Shown here: one piece after another, positions 7,604-15,918 of the stretch
Layout of the letters: every line of letters begins with the position of its first letter
How positions within the stretch are numbered: position 1 is the first letter of the stretch
NCBI GenBank assembly: GCA_017989135.1
Contig: JAGNQL010000008.1
Span: 1 to 40,373 of the forward strand
Reading direction: 5' to 3'
DNA: 40,373 nucleotides
Origin: Burkholderiales bacterium
GTDB lineage: Bacteria; Pseudomonadota; Gammaproteobacteria; Burkholderiales; Casimicrobiaceae
Notes under the pieces: generated by a model
Told to the model about the DNA's origin: nothing
What the model saw: only the letters and a program-made list of their open reading frames with translations
Databases searched by the model: none
Position numbers and translations under genes: made by a program

Positions 7604-8407
7604 TTAGTCTTCTAGCGCGAACTCAAACCGTTGTTGTAGTTGTGGTTGTTGAATGAGCTGATCCGCTTGTGCATCACTATAAGTGACCTCGACGACCGAC
7701 GCTACGTTGTGCTGCAGTCGTATCACGCTGGACGCGCGCGTGCCGTATCCGTTCCTGCGGATAAATATTGAACTCAGATCGCGTTCGATGTCGGGAGCGA
7801 TGCCAGTGTTTGGCATGTCGCGTAACGACGCCTTCGTGCCGTTAGTAAGTAGGCGAAGTAGTCGCTCCTCGCGCGTCTCTGAGTCAAGACTTGCGAGGGC
7901 GTGCCGCATTCCCTGCTTGATACGCTCCACTTTAGGCCATGGCGTGTCTAATGATGCATTCGAGACTGCATACGTTCCTGCGTCTAGCCTTCGCGGCCGC
8001 GCTTCAGCGGAGTTTAGGAACCAGATCGCCCGATGTTCAACGTGTTGTGTGATCGAGCCGCACAGCAGATTAAAGCCTTCATACTCGTGGGCGCGCTGAC
8101 TCAAACGGTGCACGAATTCCTCTGGCGTCGCGTCGCCCTCAAGAAACTGTTGAACGATGTGTCCGCGTGACGGCGCGCCGCTGCGGCGCATGGACGGGTT
8201 ACGCACGTTGGTGATCAGTGCGAGTCTCCCACGACGGGTCAATCCCATCCAAGCGCCGTTCGCGCGGAGATCTCGGCCTGCGAGAACGTCGCCGCCGTCC
8301 CACCAATGCATCTCTCGCGTAGGGCGCTCAAAAAATTCATCACGGTTGGCTGCTAGCAACAACGGCGACGCGTCCTCCGGATCCCAGCGCAAAACCGCGA
8401 TGCACAT
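7604..8407 (-). CDS. NRDE (TANGO2-like) family protein
   Basis: A 267-residue protein of the NRDE family, which includes eukaryotic TANGO2. The mature N-terminus would be Cys2 after Met removal (MCIAVLRW), and AANRDEFFERP at residues 19-29 is the signature that names the family. Members have an Ntn-hydrolase-like fold; the bacterial role is not settled, though links to heme trafficking and lipid metabolism have been reported for TANGO2. It follows the sauT-like gene by three bases on the same strand, so it is co-transcribed with the sulfoacetate genes, but it has no known part in that pathway and may be a passenger. Confidence 0.88.
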   Translation of the reverse strand: MCIAVLRWDPEDASPLLLAANRDEFFERPTREMHWWDGGDVLAGRDLRANGAWMGLTRRGRLALITNVRNPSMRRSGAPSRGHIVQQFLEGDATPEEFVHRLSQRAHEYEGFNLLCGSITQHVEHRAIWFLNSAEARPRRLDAGTYAVSNASLDTPWPKVERIKQGMRHALASLDSETREERLLRLLTNGTKASLRDMPNTGIAPDIERDLSSIFIRRNGYGTRASSVIRLQHNVASVVEVTYSDAQADQLIQQPQLQQRFEFALED

Positions 8408-8410
8408 GGT

Positions 8411-9937
8411 CTAGTCAAGTAACTTCAATCGTTGCACTTTACCGGATGGACCTTTTGGTAAGTCGTCCACAAGACGAAAGGTTTTTGGTGTTTTGAAGCG
8501 ACCTAGCATCGCAATGCAGTGCTCGCGCAAAGCAACTTCATCGCATACCGCGCCGGGCTTAAGTACGACCGCGGCGAGAATGTCTTGCCCGTAGTTTGGA
8601 TCAGGGATGCCAACCGCTGCGGCTTCAAGCACCGCGGGATGCGCGAGCAATGCTTCATCGATTTCGCGTGGCGCGATGTTTTCGCCACCTTTAATGATGA
8701 GCTCTTTGATGCGACCGGTGACGAAATAGAAGCCGTCTGCGTCACGGTGCCCTAGGTCGCCCGTGCGAAGCCAGCCGTCCTCCGTGATCGCCTCAGCGGT
8801 TTTGTCTGCGGCGTTGAAGTATCCGCGCATGACATTTGCGCCGCGAAGTTGCAGCTCGCCTGTGTGACCTTCAGCGAGCACAGCGCTATTCTCCGTGGAA
8901 ACAACACGAGCCTCCACACCGCATGGCATCCCAGGCGTCCCGTACTTGCGTTTGTTGGCCGCTTGTGGGTTGCAGAACACCACGGATGCGCACTCAGTCA
9001 TCCCCATGGCTTCGATGACATCGATGCCGAACAACCGCTCGAAGGCGCGGTGTTGATCCGGCGGCAGCGGCGCGGAGGCCGAGCGCGCGAAGCGAATGCT
9101 GGGCCACTGCTTGGTGTTCGCGTCAGCCGCATTGAGCAGGTAGGCGATGATCGTCGGCACAAGATTGAGCCACGTTGGTTGGTAGCGGGCCACCCAAGTC
9201 CACCACGCGCTCGCTGAAAATTTGTGCGGCGCGACGATGCTGCCGCCGCTGAGGAACGGAGTGACCGTCGCGATGCATTGCCCATTGATGTGATAAAGCG
9301 GCAGCGACGATAGCACGCGATCGCGCGCTGTGAAGGCGTGCCATTCGGCGACAGATGCAGCGGCATGCAGCAAGTTGCCATGCGTCAGCAGCGCGCCCTT
9401 CGGCTGACCGGTCGTACCAGACGTGTACATCAACATTGCCGAGGAGTCGGCGTCGACGCGTGCGGTAAGTTCGACGCGGCCGAACTCCGCGTGAATGTGT
9501 TGGGCGTCGGAGTCAATCACTTCGACACGAATTGACGTTGCAATGTCAGGCGGCAATAGGCCAATCGCACCTAGCAGTTGCGACTCGTAGTGCTGCGACG
9601 TGAATACGAGCTTAACTTTGCTGTGTCGTAGTACGTACGCGAGTTGCTGTCCCACCGACAGCAGATTTAACGGCACGATCACTAACCCAGCAGCCATCGT
9701 GCCCAAAAAGATCGTGGCAGTTTGGTAGCCGTTGTGCAGTAAAAAACCGACGTGATCGCCCGAGGCAAGCCCAAGTGCGGTGTATCGCGCACTGAGCTCA
9801 CGCGTTTCGTCGACCAAGCCTTGATATGTCAAAACCGCGTTGCTTTCGGGCGCGAACAAAAAAGGGGCGTCAGGTTGCTCAGAACCATGCGTGAGCATGA
9901 CGCTCAGGAGCGTTTGCGGGTTGGAGCCAGCAGTCAT
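8411..9937 (-). CDS. sauT: AMP-forming acid-CoA ligase, probable sulfoacetate-CoA ligase
   Basis: A 508-residue member of the ANL adenylating superfamily. The phosphate-binding loop YTSGTTGQPKG is at residues 171-181, the GMTE motif lies in the middle, GWLRTGDLG and GRIKELIIKGGENI mark the hinge to the small domain, and the catalytic A10 lysine is at about K500 (PSGKVQR). The family forms an acyl-AMP and then an acyl-CoA. Assignment as sulfoacetate-CoA ligase (SauT) rests on context: it overlaps by ATGA an acylating aldehyde dehydrogenase and shares a strand with xsc. In Cupriavidus necator SauT makes sulfoacetyl-CoA, SauS reduces it to sulfoacetaldehyde and Xsc desulfonates that. The acyl substrate cannot be read from the sequence, so another small acid remains possible. 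Confidence 0.8.
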   Translation of the reverse strand: MTAGSNPQTLLSVMLTHGSEQPDAPFLFAPESNAVLTYQGLVDETRELSARYTALGLASGDHVGFLLHNGYQTATIFLGTMAAGLVIVPLNLLSVGQQLAYVLRHSKVKLVFTSQHYESQLLGAIGLLPPDIATSIRVEVIDSDAQHIHAEFGRVELTARVDADSSAMLMYTSGTTGQPKGALLTHGNLLHAAASVAEWHAFTARDRVLSSLPLYHINGQCIATVTPFLSGGSIVAPHKFSASAWWTWVARYQPTWLNLVPTIIAYLLNAADANTKQWPSIRFARSASAPLPPDQHRAFERLFGIDVIEAMGMTECASVVFCNPQAANKRKYGTPGMPCGVEARVVSTENSAVLAEGHTGELQLRGANVMRGYFNAADKTAEAITEDGWLRTGDLGHRDADGFYFVTGRIKELIIKGGENIAPREIDEALLAHPAVLEAAAVGIPDPNYGQDILAAVVLKPGAVCDEVALREHCIAMLGRFKTPKTFRLVDDLPKGPSGKVQRLKLLD

Positions 9938-11352
9938 CGGTTGACGTGTGCGAAGTAGTCGGCGAAAAGCGCGGCCTCTTCTGGCACGCGGCCGCTGATT
10001 GGGCGCGCAATTCGCGTGATGTTTAAAAAATTCTTGTAGGTGAGATTGTCGCTAAAGCTATTGCCGCCCCATGTGCCACAACCCATCGACAGCGAGAACG
10101 GCAATCCGTTGTCAAAACTGCCTCCGGTGGCAATGCAGTGGGGTTGGTTGACAATCACGCGTGCAACAGGAAGCAAGGTTGCCATCTGCAATGCGAGCGA
10201 CTCCGCACGATGAGGTGATGCGTGTATTCCAACCGAGTGCCCCGCCCCTTGGTGAGCATAAATTTCCGCCACGCGGGCAGTCGCCGCCTCAAAGTTCGTC
10301 GCGCGATACACCGTGAGCACCGGGGAGAGCTTCTCACCCGAGAACGGAAAATTCTCCCCACAACCTGTTTCCTCGACCATCAGCACGCGCGCGTCTTTTG
10401 CGCGATCAATCCCCGCTAGTTGAGCGATTTCGGATGCTCTTTTTGCGGTGACGACTGGCGAAAGCTTTCCCCTCGGAAACATGATTTGCTGTAAACGCGC
10501 CTTTTCGTCAGCGCTCAGCAGGATGCAGCCTTCGCGCTGCATGGCGGCGATCATCGCCAGATAAACGTCGTCGACGACGATCATGCTGTTTTCGCTTGAG
10601 CAGCTGGTCGCGTTATCGAAAATTTTGGAGCGAACGATGCGATCGGCAGCGGCATCAACCTCGGCGCTCGCGTCCACGACCACGGCGACGTTACCTGCAC
10701 CTACTCCAAAGGCCGGTGTGCCGCTTGAGTAGGCTGCACGGATGTTCGCCTGCGAGCCGGTGGCGACTACAAGGTCGACCTGAGCAAGCAGTTCGTACGT
10801 GAGAGCCTTGCTGACCGGAGATGGCAGCAATTGAACCAAATTGTGAGGCGCGCCAATACGATCAAATTCGGCGTGAACGTAGCGCACGAGCTCTTGCGCG
10901 GTCGAGTAGCCCTTCGGTGAGGGCGCGAGAATGATCGCGTTGCGGCCTTTCATCGCGTTGATAATCATGTTGGCTGGCGTGGCGCCGGGGTTTGTTGACG
11001 GTGTAATCGCGCCGACCACACCTGCTGGACGCGCAATTTCGGTGATGCCGAGGGCGCGATCTTGGGAGATCACTCCGACCGATTTTGCTGTCTGCAGGTC
11101 GCGCAGCAAACCCAACGTTTTCCGGTGATTTTTTTGAATTTTGTCGGCGACATTGCCGAGCCCGGTTTCGCGAACCGCCAACTCCGCCAGCGTCCTGTTC
11201 CGAGCGGGCTCCAGAATGGCCCAAGCGGCGGCGGCGCAGAGTAAATCCGCCCGCTCCTGATCATACTTTTCAGCGACCGCTAGCGCCGTGCGAGCTTGAG
11301 AAACTAGGGTCGCAATCTGCGCACCCTCAGTCGTCTGTGAGTTAGTTGTCAA
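9934..11352 (-). CDS. sauS: CoA-acylating aldehyde dehydrogenase, probable sulfoacetaldehyde dehydrogenase
   Basis: A 472-residue protein of the CoA-dependent aldehyde dehydrogenase branch (EutE, AdhE N-terminal, SauS). The nucleotide-binding stretch PSTNPGATPANMIINAMKGRN is near residues 118-138, GVGAGN near 216-221, and the catalytic cysteine is Cys251 in TSCSSENS. In the proposed pathway it reduces sulfoacetyl-CoA to sulfoacetaldehyde in the cytoplasm. The start is uncertain: the only plausible one is a TTG at 11352, inside the end of the upstream Bug gene (11-bp overlap), with a weak GGGGCG before it. The stop overlaps the ligase start by ATGA. Substrate is assigned from the neighbouring xsc and ligase genes; the sequence alone shows only an acylating dehydrogenase. 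Confidence 0.82.
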   Translation of the reverse strand: MTTNSQTTEGAQIATLVSQARTALAVAEKYDQERADLLCAAAAWAILEPARNRTLAELAVRETGLGNVADKIQKNHRKTLGLLRDLQTAKSVGVISQDRALGITEIARPAGVVGAITPSTNPGATPANMIINAMKGRNAIILAPSPKGYSTAQELVRYVHAEFDRIGAPHNLVQLLPSPVSKALTYELLAQVDLVVATGSQANIRAAYSSGTPAFGVGAGNVAVVVDASAEVDAAADRIVRSKIFDNATSCSSENSMIVVDDVYLAMIAAMQREGCILLSADEKARLQQIMFPRGKLSPVVTAKRASEIAQLAGIDRAKDARVLMVEETGCGENFPFSGEKLSPVLTVYRATNFEAATARVAEIYAHQGAGHSVGIHASPHRAESLALQMATLLPVARVIVNQPHCIATGGSFDNGLPFSLSMGCGTWGGNSFSDNLTYKNFLNITRIARPISGRVPEEAALFADYFAHVNR

Positions 11353-12325
11353 GCTTCGCCCCGGAAGCCTTAGTCACTTTGGCCCAGCGCTCGATTTCAT
11401 TGCGCACGAATTTACCGAATTCTGCCGGCGGCATCCCGCCGGGTTCGGCCGCTGCGTTGGCCCAGCCGGTTTTGAGAGCGGGCTCTTCCAGCGCCTTTAG
11501 CGTTTCGCGGTACATGGTTTCAATGACCTCAGGCGGTGTGCCGCGTACCGCCCACAGCGCATACCAAGTTGATACTTCTGAATTCGGAAACCCTTGTTCG
11601 GCGAGCGTCGGAATGTCTGGAAAATGCGGTGAGCGTTGCGAGGCCATCAAGCCGATTGCTCTCGCCTTGCCACCTTTGATTTGCGCGGCAGACGCTCCCA
11701 TACCGTCCATGACCAAATCAAGGGAACCCGCCAAGAAATCCTGCATCGCCGGCCCCATCCCTTTGTAGGGCACGTGCACCATGCTGACTTGATTGTTGAC
11801 TTTGAACAGTTCTCCGGCCAAGTGTTGCGATGTTCCGGAGCCCGGTGAACCAAAATTTAGTTTTCCGGGATTTGCGCGCGCGTGGTCCGCTAAATCTTTT
11901 ACCGTCTTTATCTGAGGCAGCTTGTTGGGCTGAACGATGATGACGTTTGGGACGACCGCGAGCAATGTGACGGGGACAAAATCTTTCTCGATGTCGTATG
12001 AGAGCTTCGGGTAAATAGAAGGCGCGATCGTGTGATGTACAGCACCTATGAGAAACGTATATCCATCCCCCGACGCGCGCGCTGCCTGCGCCGCGCCGAT
12101 TGTGCCGCCCGCGCCACCGATGTTCTCAACGATAAACTGCTGGCTCAATTGTTTACTGAGCTGCGCAGCAAGCGGCCGGGCAAACGTATCAGTGCCGCCA
12201 CCAGCCGGAAAAGGGTTGACCAGTCGAACAGGTTTTGCTGGCCAGCTCTGCGCGGACGCGGTTTGCGCGATGCAGAGCATCGTGCCGACTACTGCAGAGG
12301 TGGCCCATCGGGCAAAGTTCTTCAT
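11342..12325 (-). CDS. Bug/TctC-family periplasmic solute-binding protein
   Basis: A 327-residue binding protein of the tripartite tricarboxylate transporter (Bug) family. A signal peptide with likely cleavage after ASA (residues 23-25) leads to SWPAKPVRLVNPFPAGGGTDTFAR, the hallmark start of Bug proteins, and then VENIGGAGGTIGAAQAA. Bug proteins bind small carboxylates in the periplasm and deliver them to TctA/TctB-type membrane partners. An SD (GGAG) lies six bases before the ATG. It sits 104 bp after xsc and directly before the sauS-like gene, so its ligand is probably sulfoacetate or a related sulfonate. Neither TctA nor TctB is in the window, so the membrane part must be elsewhere or shared with other receptors. 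Confidence 0.92.
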   Translation of the reverse strand: MKNFARWATSAVVGTMLCIAQTASAQSWPAKPVRLVNPFPAGGGTDTFARPLAAQLSKQLSQQFIVENIGGAGGTIGAAQAARASGDGYTFLIGAVHHTIAPSIYPKLSYDIEKDFVPVTLLAVVPNVIIVQPNKLPQIKTVKDLADHARANPGKLNFGSPGSGTSQHLAGELFKVNNQVSMVHVPYKGMGPAMQDFLAGSLDLVMDGMGASAAQIKGGKARAIGLMASQRSPHFPDIPTLAEQGFPNSEVSTWYALWAVRGTPPEVIETMYRETLKALEEPALKTGWANAAAEPGGMPPAEFGKFVRNEIERWAKVTKASGAKLDN

Positions 12326-12429
12326 AGTGTCTCCAATTGATATTTCAGGCGCGATTGCGTAAGCGAGTGCTATATAGGACGGATCGTCGCGTTGGGCGCG
12401 GCGATTCCACTCCGCAATAGTAAAGAGAT

Positions 12430-14280
12430 TTAGCGCTTGATTTCTGTGTGTTTGTACTTAGTCAGAAAGCGAGTCGGCAGTGCTAGTGCGTCGCGGCGGA
12501 ACGGGTCGCCCAGTTCCTTGGTGACCATGATTTCGATGATCGTAGTTTTGCCGCGCTTCTGTGCCTCACACGCGGCCGCCAATGCGGCGCCTACATCTTC
12601 GAGTCGATCAATACGCAAGCCTTCAGCGCCCATCGCGATGGCGACGTTGGCCCAGTGTGGCTGATTGTCCAACGCGACGCCCAAGTAGCGCCGATTGTAG
12701 AAATCTACGTGATTCTTCTTCTCGGCGCCCCATTGCCCATTATTAAAAACGACGGCGGTGACAGGAATGTTTTCCCGAACACAGGTTTGCACTTCGTTGA
12801 AACTAATGCCCCATGCACCGTCGCCCACGTAAGCAATGGCAGGACGATCTGGTGCGGCTAGTTTTGCCCCAATGATGGTGGGGAAAGCGTAGCCACAATT
12901 GCCAAAACTCATCGCCGCGAACATTGAGCGCGGCTCGTTGAACCGTAGATAGCTGTTAGAAATTGAGCAGATATTGCCAATGTCGGTTGATACCATGGCG
13001 CGCGCCGGCAAGGCCTTTTCAAGCTCACGTAGTGCCTGCCGTGGGTGCATGTATTTCGATTCTTTGGCCACTTCAAGCGAGTACGCGTCGCGCTCGTGCG
13101 TCCATGCGTCGAGTTCCTTTTCCCAAGCTTTACGCTCCTTAGCGACGGTGGCGAGACGCGCGACGCGATTGGTGTGGCAAGCAAGAGATTTGCCCTTGAG
13201 CCGCTGAACTAGAGCGAGCGCTGCCGCGCGGGCGTCGCCACAAATACCCACGGAAATTTTCTTTACTAAGCCGAGCATCTTTGCGTCTGCATCGATTTGG
13301 ACGATCTTGGCGTCTTTCGGCCAGTAGTCGATTCCGTGCTGTGGCAGCGTGCCGAATGGCCCTAGGCGCGTACCCAGCGCTATCACCACATCGGCTTTGC
13401 TGATCAGTTTCATGGCAGCCTTCGAGCCTTGGTATCCAAGTGGACCACACCAGAGCCGATGGTTTGCCGGGAAGCTGTCGTTGTGAAGGTAGCTGTTGCA
13501 GACTGGCGCGTCTAAAAGCTCGGCCAACTTCACCGCCGCGTCCATCCCATTGCTCATGATGACGCCGCCGCCTGAGAGGATCACAGGAAACTTTGCCTTT
13601 GCTAGCAGCGCAGCAGCCTCGTCGAGCGCCTGCTCGCCTCCTGCGCCACGCTCAATCGTCATGGGGGCGGGAATCTCGTAGTCGGCTTCGCCGTAGAAGT
13701 AGTCGCGCGGAATATTAAGTTGCGTAGGCCCAAGTTCGATGTGAGCGCGATCGAAGGCGCGCGCGGTTAGCTCTGCCATGCGCGCTTTATTGTTCACGTG
13801 CGCTTGGAACTTGGTAATTTTGGAAAAAATCGGGAGCTGATCTGTTTCTTGAAAGCCGCCAAGACCGAGGGTCATGGATCCTGTTTCAGGAGTGATCACG
13901 ACCACTGGCGAGTGAGCCCAGTATGCCGCAGCGGTCGGCGTCACAAAATTGGTTATGCCAGGTCCATTTTGACCGATGCAAACGCCGTGTCGACCGGAGA
14001 CGCGCGAGAAGCCATCGGCCATGTGTCCGGCGCCTTGTTCGTGTGCAACAGAGATGAAGCGGATACCCGCAGTTTGAAATAGATCCAACGCGTCCATATA
14101 CGCGGAGCCGACGATGCCAAAAACGTCGGTCACGCCCTGCGCGACTAGAGTCTCTACAAATGCCTCGGAGGGGGTCATTCGTGTCTTGCCTTTAGTGACG
14201 CGGCGATCAACTTTCACTTTACCGGCGGCAGGTGCGCGTGCTGCAGGAGTTTTTTTGCTTGGGGTAGACCGAGTTGCCAT
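12430..14280 (-). CDS. xsc: Sulfoacetaldehyde acetyltransferase
   Basis: A 616-residue thiamine-diphosphate enzyme that converts sulfoacetaldehyde and phosphate to acetyl phosphate and sulfite (EC 2.3.3.15). The segment TPSEAFVETLVAQGVTDVFG and the following GSAYMDALDLF match known Xsc closely. The cofactor-activating glutamate is Glu81 (AHEQGAGHMADG), and the ThDP motif runs from GDG486-488 to NN513-514 (GDGAWG...FNNGQWG). The start at 14280 has an AAGG six bases upstream; it adds a Lys/Ala/Pro-rich leader of 34 residues before Met35, where many relatives begin. It is the first gene of the leftward unit and diverges from an iclR gene. No phosphotransacetylase gene (pta), often linked to xsc, is present in the window. 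Confidence 0.95.
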   Translation of the reverse strand: MATRSTPSKKTPAARAPAAGKVKVDRRVTKGKTRMTPSEAFVETLVAQGVTDVFGIVGSAYMDALDLFQTAGIRFISVAHEQGAGHMADGFSRVSGRHGVCIGQNGPGITNFVTPTAAAYWAHSPVVVITPETGSMTLGLGGFQETDQLPIFSKITKFQAHVNNKARMAELTARAFDRAHIELGPTQLNIPRDYFYGEADYEIPAPMTIERGAGGEQALDEAAALLAKAKFPVILSGGGVIMSNGMDAAVKLAELLDAPVCNSYLHNDSFPANHRLWCGPLGYQGSKAAMKLISKADVVIALGTRLGPFGTLPQHGIDYWPKDAKIVQIDADAKMLGLVKKISVGICGDARAAALALVQRLKGKSLACHTNRVARLATVAKERKAWEKELDAWTHERDAYSLEVAKESKYMHPRQALRELEKALPARAMVSTDIGNICSISNSYLRFNEPRSMFAAMSFGNCGYAFPTIIGAKLAAPDRPAIAYVGDGAWGISFNEVQTCVRENIPVTAVVFNNGQWGAEKKNHVDFYNRRYLGVALDNQPHWANVAIAMGAEGLRIDRLEDVGAALAAACEAQKRGKTTIIEIMVTKELGDPFRRDALALPTRFLTKYKHTEIKR

Positions 14281-14438
14281 GATTGACCTTTTTCTTCAGG
14301 AGCCGAGATGGCGCAAGTGTGCCGGGGCGCGACGAGGCATATCGTCTTGAAGTTCAAAATCGAATCGCCGCGTTTCATTTTTAGTGGTTCCTGGCAATTG
14401 CATGCATAATGCAGACGAAATTAACTTAGGAACATAAG
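14281..14438. promoter_or_regulatory. Divergent promoter region of xsc and the iclR-type gene
   Basis: This 158-bp gap separates the leftward sulfoacetate genes from the rightward regulator, so it must hold both promoters. It contains a perfect odd palindrome, TTGAAGTTCAA, at 14347-14357, and overlapping palindromes GCAATTGC (14394-14401) and TGCATGCA (14399-14406). These are candidate operators for the neighbouring IclR-type regulator; no -35/-10 pair stands out. Ribosome-binding sites are AAGG for xsc and AGGAA for the regulator. Confidence 0.5.
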
Positions 14439-15227
14439 ATGTCTGTTGCGATGGATCAAGATCAGAAAGACAGTCGTGAGGCAGGGTCCGCCGCGCTGCG
14501 CTCGCTTTCCGTCATGGAATTTGTAGCTAATAGTGAGCGTTCGGTCAGTCTGACCGAAATCATGCAGGCGGTGAGCTTGCCCAAGCCAACCGTCTTTCGC
14601 ATCCTGACGACCCTAGAAGAAGCTGGTATGTTGTTGCGCGAGCCAGACGCCAAGCGCTACGTTCCGGGCGAGCGTTTGGCAAATCTGGCCGCGAACGTAC
14701 TGCTGCATTCGCCTCATCGGTCAGCACGTCGCGCGATTCTCGAAGAATTGGTAGAAAAGGTGGGCGAGACCTGCAACTTGACGATTCCGAACGGCCACCA
14801 CGTGATGTACTTGGATCGCGTCGAATCATCCTGGCCGCTGCGCATCAACTTGCATGCTGGTTCGAAGGTGCCGTTGTACGCCAGCGCGAGCGGGAAGCTC
14901 TTTCTGGCGCATTCTGCAAAGCGCATGCGTGATCGTTTGTTGACGAGCGCACCACTCATCGGGCACACAAAGAATACGCTCACGTCCCTACGCCAGTTGG
15001 AACTTGAATTTACGAAAATTCGACGCGGCGGCTACGCAGTCGACAACGAGGAATATTTAGCGGGAATTTGCTGCCTCGCCGTACCCGTGGTCAACGACCA
15101 AGAGCGTGTGGTCGCGGCGGTAGCCGTGCACGGGCCTGTCGCGCGAATGAGTGTTGCGCAGGCAGAGGAATTTTTGCCAACGCTGAAAGAGGCGGCTGAG
15201 CAAATCAGCCAGACGCTCGACTGGTAG
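14439..15227 (+). CDS. IclR-family transcriptional regulator of the sulfoacetate cluster
   Basis: A 262-residue regulator. Residues about 15-75 form the winged helix-turn-helix (SLTEIMQAVSLPKPTVFRILTTLEEAGML), and the C-terminal effector domain from about 90 carries IclR features such as MYLDRVES, PLYASASGKLFLA and GYAVDNEEYLAGICCLAVPV. IclR proteins bind small organic acids or aldehydes through the C-terminal domain and act as repressor or activator. An AGGAA ribosome-binding site lies seven bases before the ATG. Its divergence from xsc makes it the obvious controller of the leftward operon; sulfoacetate, sulfoacetyl-CoA or sulfoacetaldehyde is the likely signal, by inference. A non-coding gap of about 200 bp follows before the oxidase genes. 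Confidence 0.93.
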   Translation: MSVAMDQDQKDSREAGSAALRSLSVMEFVANSERSVSLTEIMQAVSLPKPTVFRILTTLEEAGMLLREPDAKRYVPGERLANLAANVLLHSPHRSARRAILEELVEKVGETCNLTIPNGHHVMYLDRVESSWPLRINLHAGSKVPLYASASGKLFLAHSAKRMRDRLLTSAPLIGHTKNTLTSLRQLELEFTKIRRGGYAVDNEEYLAGICCLAVPVVNDQERVVAAVAVHGPVARMSVAQAEEFLPTLKEAAEQISQTLDW

Positions 15228-15350
15228 CTAGGGGTGGCGAGCCGTCCGAACGAAGGGGCCAACGCTCGCCCGCTCCCTTAGAACTTACGTTTGAATCAAA
15301 CGGCCACTGGGCACGCTCCGGCGGCGCTAATGGCTTAGTGAGGCAGGTTC

Positions 15351-15382
15351 AACCGCACAAAATTTGCTAAACTTATGCGGTT
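15351..15382 (+). promoter_or_regulatory. Inverted repeat upstream of the cytochrome oxidase operon
   Basis: Perfect 7-bp arms AACCGCA (15351-15357) and TGCGGTT (15376-15382) flank an 18-bp AT-rich centre that holds a TAAACT hexamer. It lies 44 bp before the DUF2244 gene in an otherwise featureless gap (15228-15425), where a promoter for the operon would be expected. It could be an operator or a leader hairpin; no known consensus is claimed. Confidence 0.4.
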
Positions 15383-15425
15383 TTACGGAGCTTTCATGTC
15401 CTAAATCGGGTGGAGTCGTAGCTGT

Positions 15426-15881
15426 ATGGGGACGATAAAACTCGAATGGCGTCGGCAGTTTGCTAGTAGTCGCACCGTGAGAATCGTTGTTCTCGCGGTG
15501 CTCGGTGTGCTGGCTTTCTGTTTTGCATTGTTTCTCTGGTGGTTTGTCGGCGCGTGGCTAGTTTTGCCATTCACAGGCATCGAGATTGGTTGTGTGGCCA
15601 TCGCTTTCTGGTGGATTGAGCAATCAGTAGATGACTATGACTGTGTGGAAATAGCTGATGTCAGCGTAACGGTACTGAGTTGCCGTCGACGCAAGGCAAA
15701 TCAAGTCGTATTGAAACGTAATTGGTTGACGGTGGAGTTGGGAAGCGAAATGGCCGGAGGAACGCGAAGCGTCAGACTTCGTCAAGCCGGTCAAAGCGTA
15801 GAGTTGTTGGAATTTTTGCCGGTGCGCGAGCAGCATCGAGCATTGCGGGATTTGCGTGCTGCGCTCGCAACACGCTTATGA
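15426..15881 (+). CDS. DUF2244 membrane protein upstream of coxB
   Basis: A 151-residue protein of the DUF2244 family. It has a short basic N-terminus, two closely spaced membrane spans (about residues 19-44 and 46-64) and a soluble C-terminal domain with VLKRNWLTVEL and the late FLPVREQHRALRDLRAAL segment. DUF2244 genes are commonly found directly before cytochrome c oxidase subunit II in proteobacteria, as here, so a role in oxidase biogenesis or stability is likely but unproven. A GGTGGAG lies about ten bases before the ATG. The gap to the chosen coxB start is 37 bp. Confidence 0.85.
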   Translation: MGTIKLEWRRQFASSRTVRIVVLAVLGVLAFCFALFLWWFVGAWLVLPFTGIEIGCVAIAFWWIEQSVDDYDCVEIADVSVTVLSCRRRKANQVVLKRNWLTVELGSEMAGGTRSVRLRQAGQSVELLEFLPVREQHRALRDLRAALATRL

Positions 15882-15918
15882 ATTTGGGGTCGAAGTCGTG
15901 CGAAACAGGATTGAATCG

